Positions 58,423 through 64,000 of a DNA stretch of 64,000 bases are shown piece after piece (the first letter of the stretch is position 1; the number at the start of each line of letters is the position of its first letter). Below the pieces are notes generated by a model. It searched no databases. It had not been told where the DNA came from and worked only from the letters and a program-made list of their open reading frames with translations. The position numbers and the translations under genes were made by a program. The stretch comes from Klebsormidium nitens (Eukaryota; Streptophyta; Klebsormidiophyceae; Klebsormidiales; Klebsormidiaceae), in NCBI GenBank assembly GCA_000708835.1, contig DF236967.1, forward strand, positions 64,822-128,821, given 5' to 3'.

Positions 58423-61400
58423 CTACAAGAAATCCTTCTGAATCATGTCCTTCAAAAGTTTGATCCTATCGATGACCTTGGGCCTCATCAAAGCCGCCGC
58501 CTCCTTGAGCATCGTCGAGGCTTTTGCTCCAGTGAAGTAGGCTTTCAATACGCTGCTGACCACTTCATACAGCGCCTCTGGCGTCCTGCACAGTGAGGAG
58601 AGAAGCCTACGTCATGCAACGCGCACATGAACATGAGTACAGCTCAGGCCAAGCCCCGAATACACTCTCTCTCAACCTCCTATCACGACAAGCTCGTCCC
58701 TTCCGTCCCTTCACTTGCTGACGGAGAAAACAACCAAGGCTAGTCTGAAAACGTGCACTTTGTTGTCCCAATTGTTTCAAAGGTAAATAGTCGACAAGGA
58801 AGAAGGGTTCGCATCTGCTTTATAACAAAATGGTTTAAAAGGTGAATTCAACCGCCTTGGCAAAGCGGTCGCCCTCAATTGGACTGCAAACCATTTGCTT
58901 TTAAGCGCACTCAAAAGCGAAAAGGCAGTTACGATTCTGGGAAAGGCGCAATCTACAATAACAGTGTGGGTTAAAGTCCGTCCTCAGACGTGACATGGCC
59001 GTCTCTAAGTCGTTGACGAGTTCGCGGTCAACCAGACAGCAAGCCCTCTGGTTTAGAACGCGAAGAAACCTCTAGACGTCTTAGAAAATACAATCTAAAA
59101 GATTCCGGTCTAAAGCAACCGCGACCTCACGCGTAGAGCGTGGCCATTCCCGCGTCTTCAAAGGGGCCGCTCGCCCGCTGTCGCTGGTCAAGGTAGGCAT
59201 CACAATCAATCATGTTTACAAAACTGCAACAAAACCCTCCAATCAACTGACACCAAATCCAGCCGCAACCAGAGCACCAAAACAATCTTTAGCCATGACA
59301 GAAGTCCCCGGTGCAGGCTTACGTGTAGAGCATGGCGTTCTCCGCGTCTTCGAAGGGGTCGCTCTCGTCGCCCGGCTCGAAGGCCTGCTCGAGCGCGCGG
59401 TAGCGCTCCTGCGGGTCGTCGATGGTAATCAGGTAGCGCAGGATGCGCACCTCCTTGGGCAGGTACATCTGCTGGCTCTGCTGCGCCTTGAAGTACATGT
59501 GCGCCATGATGTCCTTCACCTGCGGGGAGGAGGCACACCACACTAGTTGGTCAGTACGGCCAGAAGCAACCGTCACTGTCACCGTCAATGATTTGAAGTA
59601 ATTTAGGACGTCATGTCTACTGGCATGCGCTATGATATTCTTCACCTGCAAGGCGAAACAACACCACACTAGTGGTTCACCGGGGGCCAGGAAGACACGA
59701 CAGCCACTTGCTCTCAAGAGATTGGGTCGTCATGACCAAGAAGAGGGTAAGAGGGTGCGCGCGCGTTTTCAAGGAAGACGCGTTAGGACGGAGACAGTTC
59801 TTTGAATACAAACAAGTAGACCATCACGCCCTCAAAACGAGGAGGTAACCTAGGTTCAGAGAGATCCAGTGGCGCTCAGCATGTTCTAAATTACGGCACT
59901 GCCTCTTCTGAGCAGTGTGATGAGGAGAGGTCGGTGTGAGAGGGGAACATGTCTGTGTTGACCCACTCCTGAAAGCGAAACCGCAATCTCTGGTAACAAA
60001 CGGCGGAAAATAGTGTTGACGCCGGGCCTCGACCTAGCCACGTCCCCACATTGGCAGGAAACTGCCCGCAGGGGTTGAGGTCGCCAAAGTGCTGGGTGCT
60101 ATTTCCAAGCAAAGCTGCTCTCACAAGCCACGATAGCCCAGTGTCGCCACGACAAGACCTGCACTTTATTACATTGCGACTCTAGCTCATGCGCTCACCA
60201 TCTAAGAAAGGACGAAATCTTTGATATCCTGGCCTCCAGTTTGCTCCTGTCGGTGTTTGAAACCAAGTAAGACCACCTTCCGTCAAAAAGCGACCGCTGA
60301 TTGACCTCCTACCCTCGCTACACCTCCCAGCTTCACACGACGAAAACGAGAGTCGTCAACACTAACCTCGTCCCTAACCAGGTTCGTGTCCTTGGCCGCG
60401 CAGTACGCCTTGGACATGGTTAGCAGGAGCGCGGGGTCTAACCCGCCGGTTTGCGCGAGCTGGTCGATTTTGCTGTCCAGCGTGGAAAGGTCGGGGGAGT
60501 CGAGCAGGCCCAGGAACTTTTCTTCCGCTTTGAGCATCAGCGCTTCGTCCTTCTGAATGTTGTCGTGTACCTGGATCGCTGTGACCAGCTTCGCCGACAG
60601 GTTCACGAGCTCTGCGCAGGTTAGCGGGAAAGTGGGTTAGAAGGGTTGGAAAACGCTAGCTTGACGAACTGGATAACAAAATCCGCCGAGGTTAGTCGAG
60701 AGTGGGTTAGCGGCAGTCGCAGCTTACGAAAGATAATGACGAGCTGTGCAAAGGGTAGCGGGAAAGTAAATCAAGAGGGGTTTAGTGACTACGCAGGGAC
60801 ACCTCGAAAGGATTAACTAGCAGACTTGCTGAAGTTCTTACTTTGCTGAGCGGCTCCGCAAATGACAGCGCAAAAAGGTTCTCAAGCTCACGAATGAGCG
60901 TCACCAACTTCGCCGACAACTTGGTGGGCTCTAGGATGTCAGGACTGGCGGCAATTGAGGAGGAAGACAGGGCGAAGAGAAGGTATGAAGGAATAAAGAC
61001 ACGTAAGGGTTTTTGCAAACATCGAATGGGACAGAACACCAGAAAGAGGTGGCAGAGTGACTGGATTTGAACGGGCTTAACAAACCCAAGAAAGATGTAC
61101 TTCCTAGTGTAGCATCAAATAACGAACGCTCCTTGAGAAAAGACACCACAGTTAAAGAGAATGAGCACCTCAAACGGCCCTTCAAATCAGCCGGACAGGT
61201 CTGTGCATCTGAACATGGTCGGCAGACAGAAGCGCAGCATTGTCCATGAGACTAACGTCACCAAGACATCGGAGGTAGCCAAGGAGAGACTCTCAAGACA
61301 AACCGAGACACGTCCATTTATCGTTAAAATCGTCAAAAACGACATCCGAGTATGACAGCAAGGAACGATCAAGCACAGGAGTGACCTGTTCCTGGGCTGA

Positions 61401-63971
61401 GAACAGCAACTGACAACGCAAGCATTACAGATTCTGTCAGCAGTTCCCTCATTCCGCATCATGGTTGGTCAGCACGGGTGACTCAGCTAGAGCTAATATT
61501 TTGTAATCATGGGGAACTGCGACGGTCCAAAATCAAAGGCATTCTGCGAAAATGCACGCTTTTCAAAGGAAACATGGTCGTAATCTGTTCATCCCTCACA
61601 GCACAGTCCACTTCTCCAGGGCAAACGAATGGGGACAAAAGCTCGAAAGAGGAAACAAAAGAAAACATGATTTCCGTAAACAACCGGGTAAGAACAGACA
61701 ACAGTCAATGCAAGCAATACAATTTTGCCAGCAGTTCCCTCATTCCGCATCATGGTTGGTCAGCACAGGTGACTCAGCTAGAGCTAATATTTTATAATCA
61801 TGGGGAACTGCGACGGTCCAGAATCAACAGCATTTTCCAAAGTAGCACGCTCTTCAATGCGGACGTAATCGTCAACTCTTCATCCCTCACAGCACAGTCC
61901 ACTTCTCCAGGGTTCTGAATAGGGACCAAAAGCTCAAAAGGAAAACTTGCTTCTCATTGGACAACCGGGTAAACTCAAGAAGGGCGCGGGCCAGGTCTTG
62001 ACTCATCAAAGCGAATCTCGTGCACATACGCCAAGCCCACTGAAAACTCCTCGAAATCGCATTGCCGCACCTTACCCTGCTGCCCTCATTAGAGCAAGGC
62101 ACGCCCTGCAGTACCAGTCTTGGGCTCCGACAATCACAGTCAAGTGGACAACAAACAGCCTAGAAGTGTAAACGCACCGTCCCGCCTGCCCAGCTCGTTG
62201 AACTGGCTGTCGGCCCGGATCCTGATGTGCTGGAAGAAGTCCTGCGTGAACTCCTCCCTCCGCCGCACGACCATGCTGTTCCAGTCTGTCTCGGCCTCCA
62301 CCTCTGCCAACAGCTTATCGTGCGCAGCCATCTCGTCCTCCACCTAAAAGCACAACGGGAGTTCGTTTTGTTGTTTTTGCATGTTGCTGAAACTGCGCAG
62401 CTGACTTCATGCTTGAGCATGTTCAACATCCATGGAGGTATGAGCGTGTCCAGCTTGAGAGGCGAATCCAGCAGCAGTAAACAAGGCACCAGAAAGGTGG
62501 TAGTAGATGGTCGTGCAAGATCGTAAACCAGGAGAGCAGATCATGCACCAGTTGAAGGAAGAGACCTGCGAAGATCTCACCAGGGTGTCCATGAATCAGG
62601 GCGAGAGAGAACCGCTCCCGAAACAGCCTAAAGTAGAAAGCCTCCACTGAAAGCCAAAGCTCCTTCACGCCCGTCACCCTCACCTTGTTGAGCCTCCTCT
62701 GCAGGCTGTACAGTTGCAGCGCGTACTCAGGGTTCCCGTCGTCCTCTGCTTCCTTGGCGCGCCGCTTGACGTGCGTGTAGAACTTGGGTCGGATGCTGGC
62801 CCACTCGCTGCTCAGCGCCAGCAGCCGCTTCCAGTCCGCCACCTCCGGCTTCTCCACCGTGAACACCGCAATCAGCTTGTCGCACACGTCGCGCAGCGTG
62901 CGCGACCCGTACATCGGCTCCCCTCCCTCGTCCCCGTCCAAAGGCTCGTCCGGAACTTCTTGTTCCGGTCTGACACTGTCCGAAGGCATCTGGTTGCTTC
63001 CTGATGGGCTTGACTGCTTAACCGAAGATGACTGGTTGCTTCCAGATGATTCCGGCGGCTCGTCCGAGAGCGTTTGGGCGTGCTGATCTTGCCCGCTGGG
63101 CCCCGCATGGGCGCCATTTGCGATGCGCTCCGCATTTTGCTGCTGTGTTGCTTCGTCTTGGGGCTGCTGGTGGTTGGAAGAAGAGGGGGTGGTGTGATTC
63201 TCAGGGGAGGTGGCAGATCCGGGGGTTGGCGGGGCAGACTGTGGAAGGGAGTTGACCTGAGGCGCTGATTCGCTGTGCTCAGCACTTTGCTGTGGAACTG
63301 CAGCAGCCAAAAAGCGTTGTCACGAAATTGATTTGTCCTTCTAAGCACTGGCGGTGTTATTGCCTGGCCGGCAACTTCTGACAGCGGAAAAGCCTAGCAA
63401 AGAGTCCGGGCGCCAGATCCCAAGGACTTACAGAAAAGCTCCAGTTCCCTCAGACTCCATTCTGAGGCGGAGTCTTCACTGAAAAGGGAGAATATAACTC
63501 TAAGTGGAGTTGCCAAACTCTCCAAGAAAGAATCGAGCTCAATCTTGGCTTTTCTTGTAACGGAATGCTATCCAGCCGCTCAACCACCCATCCATCGCTG
63601 CATTGAAGGAAAGCGAGTCGCAGAACACTTTCTTTAGATGCCGCCTCCTCCAACATCACCACCCGCAACAGTGGAGTGCCTTCAAAACAGGAACCATTAC
63701 CGCGCACTTAAGTAGGACAATCAAGAACTTGACAACATCAGCATCCCAAGAGACCACCACTGCCTCACCATTCAAAACGCCCAAATGCTCGCTCTCCGCA
63801 CCAGCCCGCAAGCTTGCAGCACGTCCTTTCCTGAATGGTTGCAGGTCCGGCAATAAAGGCAGCGCCAGCCCGCCTTGCCACTCTCTGCCGCTGTATAAAA
63901 GAGGCATTGGCACTGGAGGAAGTCTGAACCCTGCTGCATGACCAATCCGCTGCCGCTGCAACAGACCGCAT
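58423..63971 (-). CDS. At4g37920-like uncharacterised plastid protein
   Basis: Land-plant relatives are annotated as chloroplast proteins of unknown function; I name no reaction. Exons: 63971-63769, 63478-63432, 63297-62684, 62343-62178, 60611-60367, 59519-59323, 58585-58423; phases close, 544 aa. Exon 1 encodes an Arg/Ala/Ser-rich presequence (MRSVAAAADWSCSRVQTSSS). A long disordered Gln/Ser/Pro region follows in exon 3. Conserved parts: LRDVCDKLIAVFTVEKPEV, DWKRLLALSSEW, RREEFTQDFFQHIRI, KIDQLAQTGGLDPALLLTMS, YLPKEVRILRYLITIDDPQE and LYTTPEALYEVVSSVLKAYF. The end reads VIDRIKLLKDMIQKDFL. The family is mostly helical. The gene is unusual for repeated exon-edge duplications and a 1.6-kb intron 4 holding a tandem repeat and a candidate cassette exon. 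Confidence 0.88.
59128..59180 (-). repeat. Diverged copy of exon 6 end with its own donor
   Basis: About 190 bp downstream (gene sense) of the exon 6 end, the sequence again reads GPFEDAGMATLYA followed by GTGAGG. The functional end reads DPFEDAENAMLYT followed by GTAAGC. Confidence 0.75.
59595..59705 (-). repeat. Diverged copy of exon 6 start and upstream intron
   Basis: An acceptor CGCCTTGCAG at 59646 is followed by VKNIIAHA, matching VKDIMAHM at the real exon 6 start (59519). The adjoining intron sequence, with ACACCACACTAGT on the + strand, is duplicated too. The period is about 126 bp. Confidence 0.75.
60892..60930 (-). other. Candidate 39-nt cassette exon, copy of exon 5 start
   Basis: A pyrimidine-rich tract ending ACATCCTAG precedes it and GTGAGC follows. 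It encodes PTKLSAKLVTLI, a copy of LVNLSAKLVTAI at the start of exon 5 (60611). It begins with 2 bases and ends with 1, the same phase as the exon 4/5 junction, so inclusion adds exactly 13 codons in frame. Confidence 0.6.
61400..61975. repeat. Tandem duplication, about 290-bp unit, in intron 4
   Basis: Two copies with a 291-bp period. Shared words include CAGTTCCCTCATTCCGCATC (61441 and 61732) and CATGGGGAACTGCGACGGTC. Copies end at ACAACCGGGTAA near 61683 and 61962. Identity is high at the core and lower at the edges, and neither copy has coding bias. Confidence 0.85.
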
Positions 63972-64000
63972 GAGAAGGCCCCAACCTGGGCGCCACTGCA

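Noticed and set aside
63892-63902. TATAAAAG on the + strand
   Set aside because: It lies inside exon 1 of a minus-strand gene, and no + strand gene follows within the window.

Overview
The window is nuclear DNA of a green-lineage (streptophyte) eukaryote. Every long gene is split by short GT-AG introns. The gene set combines plastid proteins (thylakoid kinase STN8, the chloroplast ATP synthase delta subunit, an At4g37920-like plastid protein) with general nuclear genes whose closest remembered relatives are land-plant proteins. About twelve genes in 64 kb, GC-rich exons, and a mix of plant-type genes with one fungal-type alpha-amylase suggest a compact charophyte algal genome such as Klebsormidium. 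That assignment is an inference.

Layout. 2-142 (+): C-terminal end of an unrecognised gene. 2888-9182 (-): DNA polymerase lambda (BRCT plus polX), 10 coding exons. 10794-19957 (-): UPF2, 17 exons. 21212-24632 (+): NAD+ carrier of the NDT type, 7 exons. 25390-31089 (-): plant-type O-fucosyltransferase family protein, 11 exons. 31527-34748 (+): secreted GH13 alpha-amylase-like protein, 6 exons, with two of three catalytic carboxylates changed. 36922-40374 (+): class II glutamine-amidotransferase-like (TSJT1/DUF3700-like) protein, 5 exons. 41854-45241 (-): NTH1 endonuclease III, 7 exons. 45793-50178 (+): STN8 kinase, 6 exons. 52024-54757 (-): EB1 microtubule plus-end protein, 8 exons. 55750-56583 (+): AtpD, intronless. 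58423-63971 (-): At4g37920-like plastid protein, 7 exons. I rebuilt each exon chain by hand from splice signals, reading phase and family conservation. All chains close in frame; the one forced junction is EB1 exon 4/5.

Four gene pairs are divergent with short shared upstream regions: UPF2/NDT, O-FucT/amylase, NTH1/STN8 and EB1/AtpD. POLL and NTH1 are both base-excision-repair genes. STN8, AtpD and the At4g37920-like gene act in the plastid. I see no operon-like logic, rRNA, tRNA, CRISPR or virus.

The most striking signal is a recurring pattern of small tandem duplications that straddle exon-intron junctions. In POLL this has produced two alternative thumb exons of matching phase (3310-3391 and 3450-3540) that look mutually exclusive. 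In the At4g37920-like gene it has produced a phase-symmetric 39-nt cassette exon (60892-60930) plus several decayed exon-edge copies. UPF2 and the O-fucosyltransferase gene carry smaller examples. Other points of interest are the amylase-like pseudoenzyme, two small inverted-repeat elements sharing a 41-bp G-rich core, GC-AG introns in NTH1 and EB1, a 27-nt microexon in the STN8 catalytic loop, and a possible alternative plastid-targeted first exon in the amidotransferase-like gene.
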